From Flavobacterium sp. HBTb2-11-1 (lineage in GTDB: Bacteria > Bacteroidota > Bacteroidia > Flavobacteriales > Flavobacteriaceae), in NCBI RefSeq assembly GCF_009826975.1, contig NZ_WUMO01000001.1, positions 248,001 through 312,000 on the forward strand: a stretch of 64,000 bases of DNA, given 5' to 3'. The first letter of the stretch is position 1. Every line of letters starts with the position of its first letter. Made by a program: the position numbers and the translations under genes. Positions 1-9,800 of the stretch are shown here, one piece after another. The notes beneath the pieces were generated by a model. It ran no database searches. It worked only from the letters and a program-made list of their open reading frames with translations, and had not been told where the DNA came from.

Positions 1-212
1 GAAATCTGACTGTAATCTGTGTTATCGCTAGTCACGTACTCAACGATCGTTTGCACCGGATTTTCGTCATTATAAGTCGTTTGCCCAAAGTCAAAACCTT
101 GAAAGAAACTTCTCCAGCTAGGCTCAACGCTGTCTGGGTTAACTAAATATTGATCGTATAATTGTGCAAAAAACTCAGTATGCGCTGCGTTTAAAAATGA
201 AAACCTATCCAT
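1..212 (-). CDS. sucA: 2-oxoglutarate dehydrogenase E1 component, N-terminal fragment
   Basis: The minus-strand frame opens at the ATG ending at 212 and runs off the left edge, giving about 70 residues. It begins MDRFSFLNAAHTEFF and contains YDQYLVNPDSVEPSWRSFF, the conserved N-terminal helix of 2-oxoglutarate dehydrogenase E1. The full enzyme uses thiamine diphosphate to decarboxylate 2-oxoglutarate and passes the succinyl group to the E2 subunit in the TCA cycle. The catalytic domains lie outside the window, so the call rests on the N-terminal signature alone. The gene is divergent from the outer membrane protein gene at 330. Confidence 0.85.
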   Translation of the reverse strand, partial: MDRFSFLNAAHTEFFAQLYDQYLVNPDSVEPSWRSFFQGFDFGQTTYNDENPVQTIVEYVTSDNTDYSQI

Positions 213-249
213 AATATGAGTGAATATACTTTTTTGTTATATAGAAAGG

Positions 250-257
250 CAAAAGTA
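250..257 (-). promoter_or_regulatory. Candidate -7 box for sucA
   Basis: Read on the minus strand this is TACTTTTG, an exact match to the Bacteroidota -7 consensus TAnnTTTG, about 38 nt before the sucA ATG. I see no clear -33 TTG at the usual 17-23 nt spacing. Confidence 0.5.
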
Positions 258-329
258 CAACAATCGCATTTATTTAAATCTTTTTTTTACGTACTTTTAC
301 GTAAAAATTTGTTAAAATAAACGTTAACT

Positions 330-881
330 ATGAATAAAATTCAATTTTCAATCGATTGCAGATATTTTTTTGTGATTTTGGCTGTCTTATTTTCAAGTTA
401 TAGTATTGCACAACAAAAATATGTCATTGACAATAGTAACCATTTTTGGGATAAAGTTCAATTTGGAGGCGGTTTAGGTCTCGGATTTGGTTCAGGATAT
501 ACCAATATATCGGTAATGCCAAGCGCCATTTACAATGTTAACGAAATTGTAGCAGTTGGAGCGGGTCTTCAATTTGGCTATTTATATCAAAAAAATTATT
601 ACGAATCTTTCGTTTGGGGAGGAAGTCTTATAGGTTTAGTAAATCCAATCCCCGAAATCCAGTTGTCAGCTGAATTAGAGCAGGTTAGGGTTGATACTGA
701 CTATGAAGAGAATTATTATCATCCAGGTTTTTCTGATTCTTATTGGAACACAGCTTTATATCTAGGAGCAGGTTATAGAACAAAAAATGTAACAATTGGA
801 GCACGTTACGATGTTCTTTATGATCCCAATAAAAGTCTTTACGGCTCCGGATTTATGCCTTTTGTGAGAGTGTATTTCTAA
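330..881 (+). CDS. Small outer membrane beta-barrel protein (hypothetical)
   Basis: 183 residues. A signal peptide (hydrophobic stretch about residues 12-26, ending SIAQ) is followed by alternating polar and aromatic segments rich in Gly and Tyr, such as FGGGLGLGFGSGYTNI and FVWGGSLIGLV, and the protein ends FVRVYF. A terminal aromatic residue is typical of BAM-assembled outer membrane barrels. I do not recognise a specific family. The ATG at 330 directly precedes the signal peptide. Its promoter would lie in the 117-nt gap shared with sucA, where a 9-nt word (ttttacgta) occurs twice in a row. A small 8-stranded barrel is the most likely fold; the function is unknown. Confidence 0.7.
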   Translation: MNKIQFSIDCRYFFVILAVLFSSYSIAQQKYVIDNSNHFWDKVQFGGGLGLGFGSGYTNISVMPSAIYNVNEIVAVGAGLQFGYLYQKNYYESFVWGGSLIGLVNPIPEIQLSAELEQVRVDTDYEENYYHPGFSDSYWNTALYLGAGYRTKNVTIGARYDVLYDPNKSLYGSGFMPFVRVYF

Positions 882-888
882 GTTGCTA

Positions 889-906
889 TCCCGATTGCTA
901 TCGGGA
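889..906. repeat. Short REP-like palindrome
   Basis: Seven-base arms tcccgat and atcggga around a 4-nt loop, just after the stop of the 330-881 gene. There is no T-run, so it is not a classical terminator. A near-identical palindrome occurs at 52717-52734, suggesting a dispersed REP-like element. Confidence 0.5.
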
Positions 907-955
907 CTGAGATGCTAAGATTCTAAGTCTTCAATTTGTAAAAAAAAATATTTAA

Positions 956-1351
956 GTGGACCAAGCTTTATTTTCTAAAATAACCTTGCAATATTTAAAA
1001 GAGAATTATCCTGATTTTGTAGGAAATATTGATTTTAAAAAAGATCAATCTTTTGATTGTTTTATTAAAAGTATCCAAGGAAACAGATTTTTGTGGGTAG
1101 CGACTTATGATTTGGAAATAACCATTGGCTTTGAAAATCATAATAAAGAATGTGATTGGCATTTTCACATTGGAGCTTCAGGAGGAAATAGCCTAAATGA
1201 AGAGCTAGAGCTATTGACTAAAGAACTAAATAAAATTTTAAATAACGAACAGGTTTTTATTTTGGAAGATGGTAAATATATTCCATTAGATAAAAATGAT
1301 GAGATAGATGTAAAAGAAAATGAAAAGTTATATGTATGGGATGAGATATAA
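956..1351 (+). CDS. Hypothetical protein, 131 aa, GTG start
   Basis: Soluble acidic protein with no signal peptide or membrane segment, about 55% of it in predicted alternating strand and helix. A notable segment is the tryptophan- and histidine-containing ECDWHFHIGASGG (about residues 76-88). The start codon is GTG at 956, as no in-frame ATG lies near the N-terminus. It resembles small proteins sometimes found as immunity or orphan proteins, but I do not recognise a family. It stands alone, convergent with the 1373-1726 gene, with 21 nt between the stops. Confidence 0.6.
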   Translation: MDQALFSKITLQYLKENYPDFVGNIDFKKDQSFDCFIKSIQGNRFLWVATYDLEITIGFENHNKECDWHFHIGASGGNSLNEELELLTKELNKILNNEQVFILEDGKYIPLDKNDEIDVKENEKLYVWDEI

Positions 1352-1372
1352 GTATTGAAAAAACTTAGAACC

Positions 1373-1726
1373 TTATTTATAATAATTTCGAAACCAAACC
1401 TTTTGCCATTCTCTTTTTAAAATTAAGAAAGCAACTTGTTCAGCAAGAATGACTAAATCAGAACCATCTAATTGTTTGATTTCATTTTCGGGAACGTCAA
1501 TGATATAAAGGAGATTTAAATATTCAGCAAATTTATACTGAATCATTCTATAGACTTTTTCGTGAAGCTGAATTTTTAATTCATCTGGAGAAATGCTCAT
1601 TGGAAAATCAATTCCTTCATTCGCTAAATTAAAATCTTTATTAAGCTGTTCAATAAGACTCAGATATAAAGTCTCTGCTTGCGCCTGCGCTAATAATGAT
1701 TCGGTATTTGCTGGTGCTACAAACAT
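1373..1726 (-). CDS. Conserved hypothetical protein, 117 aa
   Basis: Small, mostly helical soluble protein with no signal peptide or transmembrane segment. It contains a run of helices (AQAQAETLYLSLIEQLN; ELKIQLHEKVYRMIQYKF) and ends WFRNYYK. I do not recognise a domain. It lies 75 nt downstream of the prenyl synthase on the same strand and may be cotranscribed with it. That neighbourhood does not suggest a function by itself. Confidence 0.65.
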   Translation of the reverse strand: MFVAPANTESLLAQAQAETLYLSLIEQLNKDFNLANEGIDFPMSISPDELKIQLHEKVYRMIQYKFAEYLNLLYIIDVPENEIKQLDGSDLVILAEQVAFLILKREWQKVWFRNYYK

Positions 1727-1801
1727 ATGATTTTAGATTTTAGATTACTGATTTATGATTGTAGAATTTGTTATTGAAATTGATTTTTGAATTGCTAGTT
1801 T

Positions 1802-2776
1802 TTAAACTTTACGTCCCATTAAATTTTCTCCGAAAGTTCTCAAAACGTTTTTCTTCTCATTGCTTATTTCCATTTTTTCTAATGTTTCAAAAGCTTTAAA
1901 AGTGTACATTTCGATTGCTTCCTGAGTGGCTTTTGATGCTCCGGATTCGTTGAAAATGGCTTTAGCGGTTGCTATTTTTTCTGTATTATCTTCCAGTTGA
2001 AGCGTGAATAATTTTTCTAATTCAGAAGCTTTTTCATCAGAAGAAAATTCTAAAGCCTTCAGATATAAATACGTTTTTTTGTTTTCTATAATATCTCCTC
2101 CAACCTGTTTTCCGAATGTTTCTGGGTCGCCAAAAGCATCTAGATAATCGTCTTGAAGTTGGAAAGCCAAACCTAAATTTAATCCAAAATCATAAATTAA
2201 ATCAGCTTCTTTTTCAGAAGTTTTAGCAACAATGGCACCCATTTTCATGGCAGCCGCCACCAAAACAGCTGTTTTGTATTCAATCATTTTAAGGTATTGA
2301 GGAATCGTAACATCTTTGCGAGTTTCAAAATCTACATCCCATTGCTGTCCCTCGCAAACTTCAAGAGCTGTTTTGCTAAATAATTTGGCCAAGTTTCTAA
2401 AAACACTTGGTTCGTATTGTTCGAAATATTGATATGCCAAAATAAGCATGGCATCTCCAGAAAGAATTCCCGTATTTAAATCCCATTTTTCGTGCACGGT
2501 AATTTGTCCTCTTCTCAAAGGCGCATCATCCATAATATCATCATGAACCAACGAAAAGTTATGAAAAACTTCAACTGCCATTGCTGCCGGAAGTGCCGTC
2601 TGGTACTCAGTATCAAAAACTTCTGCGGCCATTAATGTTAAAACTGGACGGATACGTTTTCCGGCAAGTCCTAAAATGTATTCTATAGGTTCGTAAAGAT
2701 TTTTAGGCTCTTTATGTATGTTTTGGCTTTGTAGATAATTAATGAAAAAATCCTGGTACTGACTTATATCGTGCAT
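1802..2776 (-). CDS. Short-chain polyprenyl diphosphate synthase
   Basis: Trans-isoprenyl diphosphate synthase of about 324 residues that condenses isopentenyl diphosphate onto an allylic primer, feeding menaquinone, carotenoid and undecaprenyl synthesis. Visible motifs: GKRIRP near the N-terminus, first aspartate-rich motif LVHDDIMDDAPLRRG, and second motif QLQDDYLDAFGD, the two Mg2+-diphosphate binding sites. A frame extends upstream to 2857, but MHDISQYQDF at 2776 fits the family N-terminus and is preferred. The first motif has the DDxxD form, which fits geranylgeranyl-type or longer products better than bacterial FPP synthase. Exact chain length cannot be read from sequence, so no gene symbol is given. 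Confidence 0.9.
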   Translation of the reverse strand: MHDISQYQDFFINYLQSQNIHKEPKNLYEPIEYILGLAGKRIRPVLTLMAAEVFDTEYQTALPAAMAVEVFHNFSLVHDDIMDDAPLRRGQITVHEKWDLNTGILSGDAMLILAYQYFEQYEPSVFRNLAKLFSKTALEVCEGQQWDVDFETRKDVTIPQYLKMIEYKTAVLVAAAMKMGAIVAKTSEKEADLIYDFGLNLGLAFQLQDDYLDAFGDPETFGKQVGGDIIENKKTYLYLKALEFSSDEKASELEKLFTLQLEDNTEKIATAKAIFNESGASKATQEAIEMYTFKAFETLEKMEISNEKKNVLRTFGENLMGRKV

Positions 2777-2916
2777 AATGAATTCTGATTTCGAGCCCCA
2801 AAGATACAATTCAAATATTAATTTCTGGAGATGAAATGTTAAAAGCGTATAGATCATTAAAAAGGGCTTTTAACCTTTCTCATTTCTAATATGTTAAAAA
2901 AAAAATCAAAAAACTT

Positions 2917-2996
2917 GGAAACTTTTTTGGTATTCAAAGTTTCCTGTCTATATTTGCAGCGATAAAATGGAAACTTAGAATACTATAAAAGTTTCC
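2917..2996 (+). promoter_or_regulatory. yceI promoter with two copies of a 28-bp palindromic operator
   Basis: Two 28-bp inverted repeats of the form GGAAACT-N14-AGTTTCC lie at 2917-2944 and 2969-2996. Between them is a perfect -7 box TATATTTG (2949-2956), with TTG (2927-2929) 19 nt upstream, matching the Bacteroidota promoter. The first palindrome covers the -33 region and the second lies just past the start point. A third copy precedes the TetR gene with the same 4-nt distance to its TATATTTG box. Inference: this is the operator of the TetR regulator at 3671. Confidence 0.75.
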
Positions 2997-3041
2997 GTGA
3001 AAAGTTTTAATGATTCGTAAAATCAATTAAATCAAGTATTT

Positions 3042-3563
3042 ATGAAAACAAAATGGACCTTAGATTCTAGCCAGTCAGATGTTTTATTGAAAATGAGACG
3101 ATCAAGAACTGCTTATTTGGGAGGAGATGCAAATAAATTTGATGGGTATGTGAATATTGAAGATAATGAAATTGAAGATGCTTCTGTCGAATTCTCATTA
3201 GACATCAACAACAAAAATGAAAGTTTCCAATCTATAGATGCTTATTTACAGCTTCAGGATTTTTTTGAAGAAGATGAGCATCCGATCATCAGTTTCAAAT
3301 CGACATCGTTTCAAAAAGTAAATCAGAACATCAATTTTTTCAAAGGAGATTTAACTATAAAAGATATTACTAGAGTAGTTGAATTAGATGCTGAATTTCT
3401 GGGAGAAAATATTTATAACGGAGAAAAGAAAGTAGCTTTTGAAATCAAAGGAAATATCAAACGTGAGGACTTTGGTTTAGATTACAGTTCTTTCAACCAT
3501 GCTTCGGGAGGTGCTTTAGGTAAAGATATTAAACTTATAGCAAATTTAGAATTTAGCATATAA
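3042..3563 (+). CDS. YceI-like family protein, cytoplasmic form
   Basis: 173 residues matching the YceI lipocalin-like fold: N-terminal WTLDSSQSDVLLKMRR, then FKSTSFQKV, FFKGDLTIKDITRVVELDAEF and C-terminal REDFGLDYSSFNHASGG. YceI proteins form a barrel that binds long isoprenoid or amphiphilic lipids. Most are periplasmic, but this one has no signal peptide and should be cytosolic. It sits behind two copies of the operator shared with the downstream TetR regulator, so it is probably derepressed together with the efflux operon. Its ligand is unknown; an isoprenoid role beside a prenyl synthase gene would be speculation. Confidence 0.85.
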   Translation: MKTKWTLDSSQSDVLLKMRRSRTAYLGGDANKFDGYVNIEDNEIEDASVEFSLDINNKNESFQSIDAYLQLQDFFEEDEHPIISFKSTSFQKVNQNINFFKGDLTIKDITRVVELDAEFLGENIYNGEKKVAFEIKGNIKREDFGLDYSSFNHASGGALGKDIKLIANLEFSI

Positions 3564-3609
3564 ATCTTACCAAATCAATAATTTGATGTAAAATTATTAC
3601 AAATAATAA

Positions 3610-3649
3610 GGAAACTATTTTTTTAATTTTAGTTTCCAAAGTATATTTG
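3610..3649 (+). promoter_or_regulatory. tetR promoter with third copy of the 28-bp operator
   Basis: Inverted repeat GGAAACT-N14-AGTTTCC at 3610-3637 followed 4 nt later by TATATTTG at 3642-3649, an exact -7 consensus. The geometry is the same as at the yceI promoter. The start point would be near 3655, giving a leader of about 16 nt before the ATG at 3671. Autorepression by the TetR protein is the simplest reading. Confidence 0.75.
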
Positions 3650-3670
3650 TGATGCAATCGAGAATTTAAA

Positions 3671-4270
3671 ATGAAAGAGAAGATTATAGCAAAAGCAAGT
3701 GAATTATTTTTGAAGCTTGGTTTTAAGAGTGTTACGATGGATGATATTGCAGGTGAAATGTGTATTTCAAAAAAAACGATTTACAAATATTTCTGCAATA
3801 AGGAAGTTTTGATTGAAGAAAGTACCTCAATGGTTCATAGACAAGTTCACGAAATTATGGATACCATTATAGCGAAGAATTATAATGCTATTCATGAGAA
3901 TTTTGAGATCAGAGAAATGTTCCGCGACATGTTTAAAAATAATGCAGACACGTCTCCAATTTATCAGTTAAAAAAACATTATCCTGAGATTTACCAAAAT
4001 ATTCTTTCTTTCGAAATCGACCAGTGTACACAATGTTTTAGAGATAACATCGAAAAAGGAATTCGCGAAGGACTTTACAGAAGTGATCTAAATGTAGAAA
4101 TATATGTTAAGTTTTACTATACACTCATTTTTCATATTAACGAAAATACGGTTTCTGAAAGCGAGGCGCAAAGAATTGAGCTTGAAGCATTAGAATATCA
4201 TACTCGTGCAATGGCTACTGAAAAAGGAGTCGAAGAATTAGAAAAACAGCTAAAAAGAATAAATAATTAA
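3671..4270 (+). CDS. TetR/AcrR family transcriptional repressor
   Basis: 199 residues. The N-terminal helix-turn-helix (about residues 5-50) reads ASELFLKLGFKSVTMDDIAG and ISKKTIYKYFCNKEVLIEE, the TetR signature; the C-terminal 140 residues form the ligand-binding and dimerisation part. It is followed after 88 nt by tolC, MFP and RND pump genes, so it is the likely local repressor of that operon. The matching palindromes upstream of this gene and of yceI are probable binding sites. The inducer is unknown. Confidence 0.92.
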   Translation: MKEKIIAKASELFLKLGFKSVTMDDIAGEMCISKKTIYKYFCNKEVLIEESTSMVHRQVHEIMDTIIAKNYNAIHENFEIREMFRDMFKNNADTSPIYQLKKHYPEIYQNILSFEIDQCTQCFRDNIEKGIREGLYRSDLNVEIYVKFYYTLIFHINENTVSESEAQRIELEALEYHTRAMATEKGVEELEKQLKRINN

Positions 4271-4358
4271 TCCAAATATATTCAATCGCCATTATTCTGA
4301 GTGAGGAAGGAAAATGACGATACTATCTCAAAATTTAAAAATAAATATTTAACTACTT

Positions 4359-5690
4359 ATGAAAAGAATCCTTCTTATATTTTTGTGCACCATTGGCTTC
4401 TCTGTCAACGCACAAACCACTTTAACCCTGAAAGACGCGGTCAATTATGCGCTTCAAAATAAGGCTGATGCTAAAAAAGCAAAACTTCAGGTAGAAAATA
4501 GTGAGTATCAGATTCAGGAAATACGTTCGAGAGCTTTACCGCAAATTAGTGCAAACGGGAATTTAACTTATAATCCGGTAATTCAGACAACGGTTATTGA
4601 TGGAGCTGCATTCGGCGCACCAGGAACTACGATTCAGGCAGCATTTGGTCAAAAATGGACATCAACTGCAGGGATTTCTTTAACTCAAGCATTATTTGAT
4701 CAATCTGTTTTTACAGGTTTGAGAGCCGCAAAAACGACTCGTGAGTTTTATCAAATAAATGATCAGTTAACTGAAGAGCAAGTTATTGAAAGAGTTGCAA
4801 ATAACTACTATTCAGTTTATGTGCAAAGAGAAAGACTTATTCTTTTAGACAGTAACTACGTAAATACTCAAAAAGTTCGCGACATCGTTCAAGGTCAGTT
4901 TAATAACGGTTTAGCTAAAAAAATTGATTTAGACCGTATTATCGTAAAATTGTCTAACATTGATACAGATCGTCAGCAGGTTAAAAATCAGATCGAGTTA
5001 CAGGAAAATGCATTAAAGTTTTATATGGGTATGCCTATAGAAACTCAAATCGTTATGCCAAAAGAAGAATTTGAAGTTGTACCAGCTGCTTTGACACAAG
5101 AGCCAAATATTGAAAACAGAACAGAATATTTGCTTTTGAAAAAACAAGAAGAACTTTTAGTATTCAATAAAAAAGCGGTTGAAGCAGGTTATTATCCTAC
5201 GCTTTCACTATCCGCAGGTTATAACTATATCGGACAAGGACCAGAAATGCCTTGGTTTGCAAAACCAGATAAAGGAGTGTATTGGTCGGATTTCTCAGCT
5301 GTTGCTTTAAACCTGCACGTACCAATTTTTACTGGTTTCGGAACCCGTGCCAAAGTTAGACAAGCTGATGTTCAAATTAGAGAACTGCAAGAAGATATCA
5401 AAGACACTAAACTTTCTCTTGATTTAGATTATAGAAATGCAATGACGCAGATTAATAATAATCTTGTAACTATTGAAAACCAAAGGGAAAATATGCGTTT
5501 AGCGTTAGAAATTCTAAGCAACACTAAAAACAATTACCTTCAAGGTTTAGCATCTTTAACCGATTTGCTAGACGCAGAAAATGCATCACTTGAAGCTCAA
5601 AATAACTTTACAAGAGCGGTTTTAAATTATAAAATTGCCGAAATATCTCTAATCAAATCAAAAGGCGAACTTAAATCTCTTACTAAATAA
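4359..5690 (+). CDS. TolC-family outer membrane efflux protein
   Basis: 443 residues. A signal peptide (MKRILLIFLCTIGFSVNAQ) is followed by two repeats of long amphipathic helices and short strands typical of the outer membrane efflux protein family. Examples are LTLKDAVNYALQNKADAKKA in the first half and LASLTDLLDAENASLEAQNN in the second. TolC trimers form the outer membrane channel and periplasmic tunnel of tripartite pumps. It is first of three pump genes, 12 nt before the adaptor gene, and presumably works with that adaptor and the RND transporter at 6862. Length is normal for the family. Confidence 0.93.
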   Translation: MKRILLIFLCTIGFSVNAQTTLTLKDAVNYALQNKADAKKAKLQVENSEYQIQEIRSRALPQISANGNLTYNPVIQTTVIDGAAFGAPGTTIQAAFGQKWTSTAGISLTQALFDQSVFTGLRAAKTTREFYQINDQLTEEQVIERVANNYYSVYVQRERLILLDSNYVNTQKVRDIVQGQFNNGLAKKIDLDRIIVKLSNIDTDRQQVKNQIELQENALKFYMGMPIETQIVMPKEEFEVVPAALTQEPNIENRTEYLLLKKQEELLVFNKKAVEAGYYPTLSLSAGYNYIGQGPEMPWFAKPDKGVYWSDFSAVALNLHVPIFTGFGTRAKVRQADVQIRELQEDIKDTKLSLDLDYRNAMTQINNNLVTIENQRENMRLALEILSNTKNNYLQGLASLTDLLDAENASLEAQNNFTRAVLNYKIAEISLIKSKGELKSLTK

Positions 5691-5702
5691 CAAATTATTA
5701 CA

Positions 5703-6770
5703 ATGAAGAAAATAATTATAACAGTCGTAATCATAATTGTAGCTTTTTTTGGAGTGAGCTACATTTTAAATAAGAACAAAGCAGAAAACGAAGCGAAAAC
5801 TGCAATTGTAGCAGAAAAAAACGCAGCAGTTTCTGTAAAAGTAGCAACAGTAAAAACAGAAGATGTTAATTTGGCTTTTACTGCTAATGGAAACTTTGTG
5901 CCAATTCAGGAATTGACTTTCTCTGCTGAAAAATCTGGAAAAGTAATTAGTGTTTTAGTAAAAGAAGGTGACTATGTAAAAGTAGGACAAACTCTTTTAA
6001 CAGTGAGAGGAGACGTTATCAACGTAAATGCTCAGGCAGCTGAAGCAGCTTACCAAAATGCAAAATCTGATTATGCTAGATATGAAAACGCTTTTAAAAC
6101 TGGCGGTGTTACAAAACAGCAATTAGATCAGGCAAAATTGGCTTTGACTAACGCTCAATCTAATTATACTCAAGCAAAAATCAATGTTGGAGATACAAGA
6201 GTAAAAGCGCCAATTAACGGATATATCAACAAAAAATATATTGAACCAGGTTCTATTTTAGCTGGAATGCCAGCAACAGCCTTATTTGACATCGTAAATG
6301 TTTCTAAATTAAAATTGAATGTTACTGTAAACGAAACTCAAGTAGCAAGCTTAAAATTAGGAAGCACAGTAAATATTACTGCTAGCGTTTATCCTGACAA
6401 AACTTTCTCAGGAAAAATTACTTTCATCGCTGCAAAAGCAGATGCATCTTTAAATTTCCCTGTTGAAATTGAAATTACAAACAATGCAAGCAATGACTTA
6501 AAAGCAGGTATGTACGGAACTGCAACTTTCGGTTCTACAAACCAAAAACAAAACTTAAAAGTAGTTCCTAGAAATGCATTTGTTGGTAGTGTGAGCAGTA
6601 ACGAAATCTTTGTTGTAGAAAACGGTGTTGCTAAATTAAGAAAAGTAGTTGCTGGAAGAATTTTAGGAGATAAAGTTGAAATTATCAGCGGTTTAAATGA
6701 CGGAGAAACTGTAATTGTTACAGGTCAAATCAACCTACAAGACGGAAATACAGTAGAAATTATTAAATAA
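5703..6770 (+). CDS. RND efflux periplasmic adaptor (MFP/HlyD-like)
   Basis: 355 residues. An N-terminal membrane anchor (residues 3-22, IIITVVIIIVAFFGVSYIL) is followed by the biotinyl-lipoyl half motif around EKSGKVISVLVKEGDYVKVG. A helical hairpin region (AAYQNAKSDYARYENAF; TKQQLDQAKLALTNAQSNY) and beta-barrel and membrane-proximal domains come next. This order is that of AcrA/MexA-type adaptors, which join the inner membrane pump to TolC. It is the middle gene of the operon. No lipobox is present, so it is anchored by the transmembrane helix rather than by lipid. Confidence 0.93.
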   Translation: MKKIIITVVIIIVAFFGVSYILNKNKAENEAKTAIVAEKNAAVSVKVATVKTEDVNLAFTANGNFVPIQELTFSAEKSGKVISVLVKEGDYVKVGQTLLTVRGDVINVNAQAAEAAYQNAKSDYARYENAFKTGGVTKQQLDQAKLALTNAQSNYTQAKINVGDTRVKAPINGYINKKYIEPGSILAGMPATALFDIVNVSKLKLNVTVNETQVASLKLGSTVNITASVYPDKTFSGKITFIAAKADASLNFPVEIEITNNASNDLKAGMYGTATFGSTNQKQNLKVVPRNAFVGSVSSNEIFVVENGVAKLRKVVAGRILGDKVEIISGLNDGETVIVTGQINLQDGNTVEIIK

Positions 6771-6861
6771 TTATTTGGTTATAAGCATTAAGCGATAGGC
6801 TATAAGCAATTTAAAAGCTTAAAGCCTACTGCCTACAGCTTAAAGCATAAAGAAAAAATAT
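6771..6861. other. AAGC-rich spacer inside the pump operon
   Basis: The 91-nt gap between the adaptor and pump genes repeats the words taagc and gcttaaagc in both orientations and could fold into a hairpin. There is no T-run and no obvious promoter. It is probably a transcribed operon spacer and might adjust pump expression relative to the adaptor. Confidence 0.4.
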
Positions 6862-9800
6862 ATGAAATTAGCCGAAATATCCATAAAACGTCCGTCGTTA
6901 GTAATTGTATTGTTTACGATTCTGACACTAGGTGGATTGTTCAGTTACAGCCAATTAGGCTACGAGCTGATCCCAAAATTCGAAACCAACGTAATTACGG
7001 TTTCAACTGTTTATCCTGGAGCTTCTCCAAGTGAGGTTGAAAATACAGTAACAAAGAAAATTGAAGATGCGATTGCGTCTCTTGAAAATATCAAAAAAAT
7101 CGACTCGAAGTCTTACGAGAGTCTTTCGATTGTATCAATCACATTGACTTCAAATGCGAATGTTGATATTTCGATGAATGATGCACAGCGTAAAATCAAT
7201 GCGATTTTGAGTGATTTGCCAGAAGATGCGGATCCGCCGTCATTGACTAAATTCTCTTTGAGTGATTTACCAATTATGACGCTTGGTGCGAATGGTAAAA
7301 TGGACGAAGCAGCTTTCTACGATTTGATCGATAAAAAGATTGCTCCAGTTTTATCTCGTGTACAAGGGGTTGCTCAGGTAAACATTATTGGTGGTCAAGA
7401 GCGTGAGATTCAGGTAAACCTTGACGCAGTAAAAATGCAAGGTTATGGACTTTCAGTTCCTCAAGTGCAGCAGACCATTTTGAGTTCAAACTTGGATTTC
7501 CCAACGGGTAACATCCAGACTCGTAATCAAAAAATCTTAATCCGTTTAGCGGGTAAATATAAAAATGTTGACGAATTAAGAAACTTAGTGGTTTCTTCTC
7601 AAAACGGAATTCAAATTCGTTTAGGAGAAATTGCAGATGTTCAGGATACGCAAAAAATTGCAGAGAAAATTGCGCGTGTAGATCAAAAAAGTGCAATTGT
7701 ACTTCAAATTGTAAAACAATCAGATGCGAATGCCGTTGCGGTAAGTGAGCAGTTGATTAAAACAATTAAAACATTAGAGAACGATTATAAATCGGCTCAA
7801 TTAAAATTAGAAGTAGCAAAAGATAGTACAGTCTTTACTCTTGAAGCTGCAGATTCTGTTGTACATGACTTGTTAATTGCGGTTATTCTGGTAGCATTCG
7901 TAATGTTGTTCTTCTTGCACAGTATTAGAAACTCATTGATCGTAATGGTGTCTATTCCAGCATCGTTGATTGCAACATTTATTGGAATCTATTTATTAGG
8001 TTATACACTTAACTTAATGTCTTTACTTGGTTTATCTCTTGTAGTTGGTATTCTTGTGGATGACGCGATCGTTGTACTTGAAAATATTTACCGACACATG
8101 GAGATGGGTAAAAGCCGAATTCGTGCCGCTTATGATGGAACTGCAGAAATTGGTGCAACCGTAACTTCGATTACCTTAGTAATTGTGGTGGTGTTCTTAC
8201 CGATCGCAATGAGTACAGGATTAGTGTCAAACATTATTACACAATTCTGTGTTACAGTAATTATTTCTACAATGTTCTCATTATTGGCTTCATTTACGAT
8301 TATTCCGTGGTTATCATCACGTTTCGGAAAATTAGAGCATATTGAAGGTAAAAATCTTTTCGGAAGAATTATCCTTGGATTTGAAAGCTACTTAACTCGT
8401 TTTACTGACTGGGTATCGAACTTATTAAACTGGTGTTTAGATCACTATATTAAAACAATGGTTGCTATTGTGGTAATGTTCTTTGGAACGATCTTCTGGT
8501 TAATGGGAGGCGGATACATTGGAGGAGAGTTCTTCGCATCATCTGATAGTGGTGAGTTCTTGGTTCAAATCGAGATGCCAAAAGACGCTTCGTTAGAACA
8601 GACAAACTTTATGACGCAAAAAGCAGAAGCTTTCTTAAAAGGAGAGAAATATGTTTTCAGCCAAATTACAACAGTTGGACAAACCAGTGAAGGTTTAGGA
8701 GCAGCTCAGGCAACTGCATACAAAGCAGAGATTGACGTTAAAATGATCGATCAAAAAGATCGTACAGATGATGCCAACGTATACGCTGCAAAAGTAAAAC
8801 GTAAACTAGAAAAAGTTTTAGTTGGAGCAAAAGTAAAAACAGTTCCAGTCGGTATCTTAGGTACAGCAGAAGATGCCACTTTAGGTTTGATCGTAACAGG
8901 TCCAAACGTAGAAAGTGCCATGAAATTTGCTAAACTTGCTGAAGCTGAATTACGCACCATTCCTGGAACAACTGAGATTAAATTAACAGTTGAGGACGGA
9001 AACCCAGAGATCAACGTTCAAGTTGACAGAGATAAAATGGCTGCTTTAGGCTTAACCCTTCAAACAGTTGGTTTAACCATGCAGACTGCTTACAGTGGTA
9101 ACACAGATGGTAAATTTAGAGCTGGTGAATACGAGTATGACATCAACATTAAATACAACGAATTTGATAGAAAAAACATCACTGACGTTAGTAACTTGAT
9201 TTTCATCAACAATGCTGGTCAGCAGATTAAATTAAATCAATTTGCAACAATTACTGAAGGTTCTGGACCAAGTAAATTAGAGCGTAGAGATAAAACAGCT
9301 TCTGTAACCGTACAAGGTCAGAACGTTGGGGTGCCAGCAGGAACAATCGTTCAGCAATGGCAGGCAAAATTAGATAAATTGCAAAAACCAACTGGAGTTA
9401 ACTACATCTGGGGTGGTGACCAAGAGAACCAATCGGAAGGATTTGGTACTTTAGGAATCGCATTATTAGCAGCTATTATTTTGGTTTACCTTGTAATGGT
9501 TGGATTGTATGACAGTTTCGTTCACCCGTTTGTCGTATTATTTGCTATTCCGCTTTCGTTCATTGGAGTTTTATTTGCTTTGGCATTAACAAACAATACT
9601 TTAAATATCTTTACCATCTTAGGGGTAATCATGTTGATTGGTCTGGTGTGTAAGAATGCGATCATGCTTGTGGATTATACCAATCAGCGAAGAGCGGCTG
9701 GAGAATCAATCAGAAATGCCTTGATTCAGGCAAACCACGCTCGTTTACGTCCGATCTTGATGACAACAATTGCGATGGTGTTTGGTATGTTCCCAATTGC

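Noticed and set aside
889-906. Hairpin as terminator of the 330-881 gene.
   Set aside because: No T-run follows, and the same palindrome recurs elsewhere as a repeat.
4359-5690. TolC gene as a dedicated partner of the peptide exporter.
   Set aside because: It is 30 kb away in the RND operon; it may serve the exporter, but nothing in the sequence shows this.
7385-7696. Minus-strand ORF inside the RND pump gene.
   Set aside because: It is a shadow of the pump gene in another frame, with no promoter or conserved domain.
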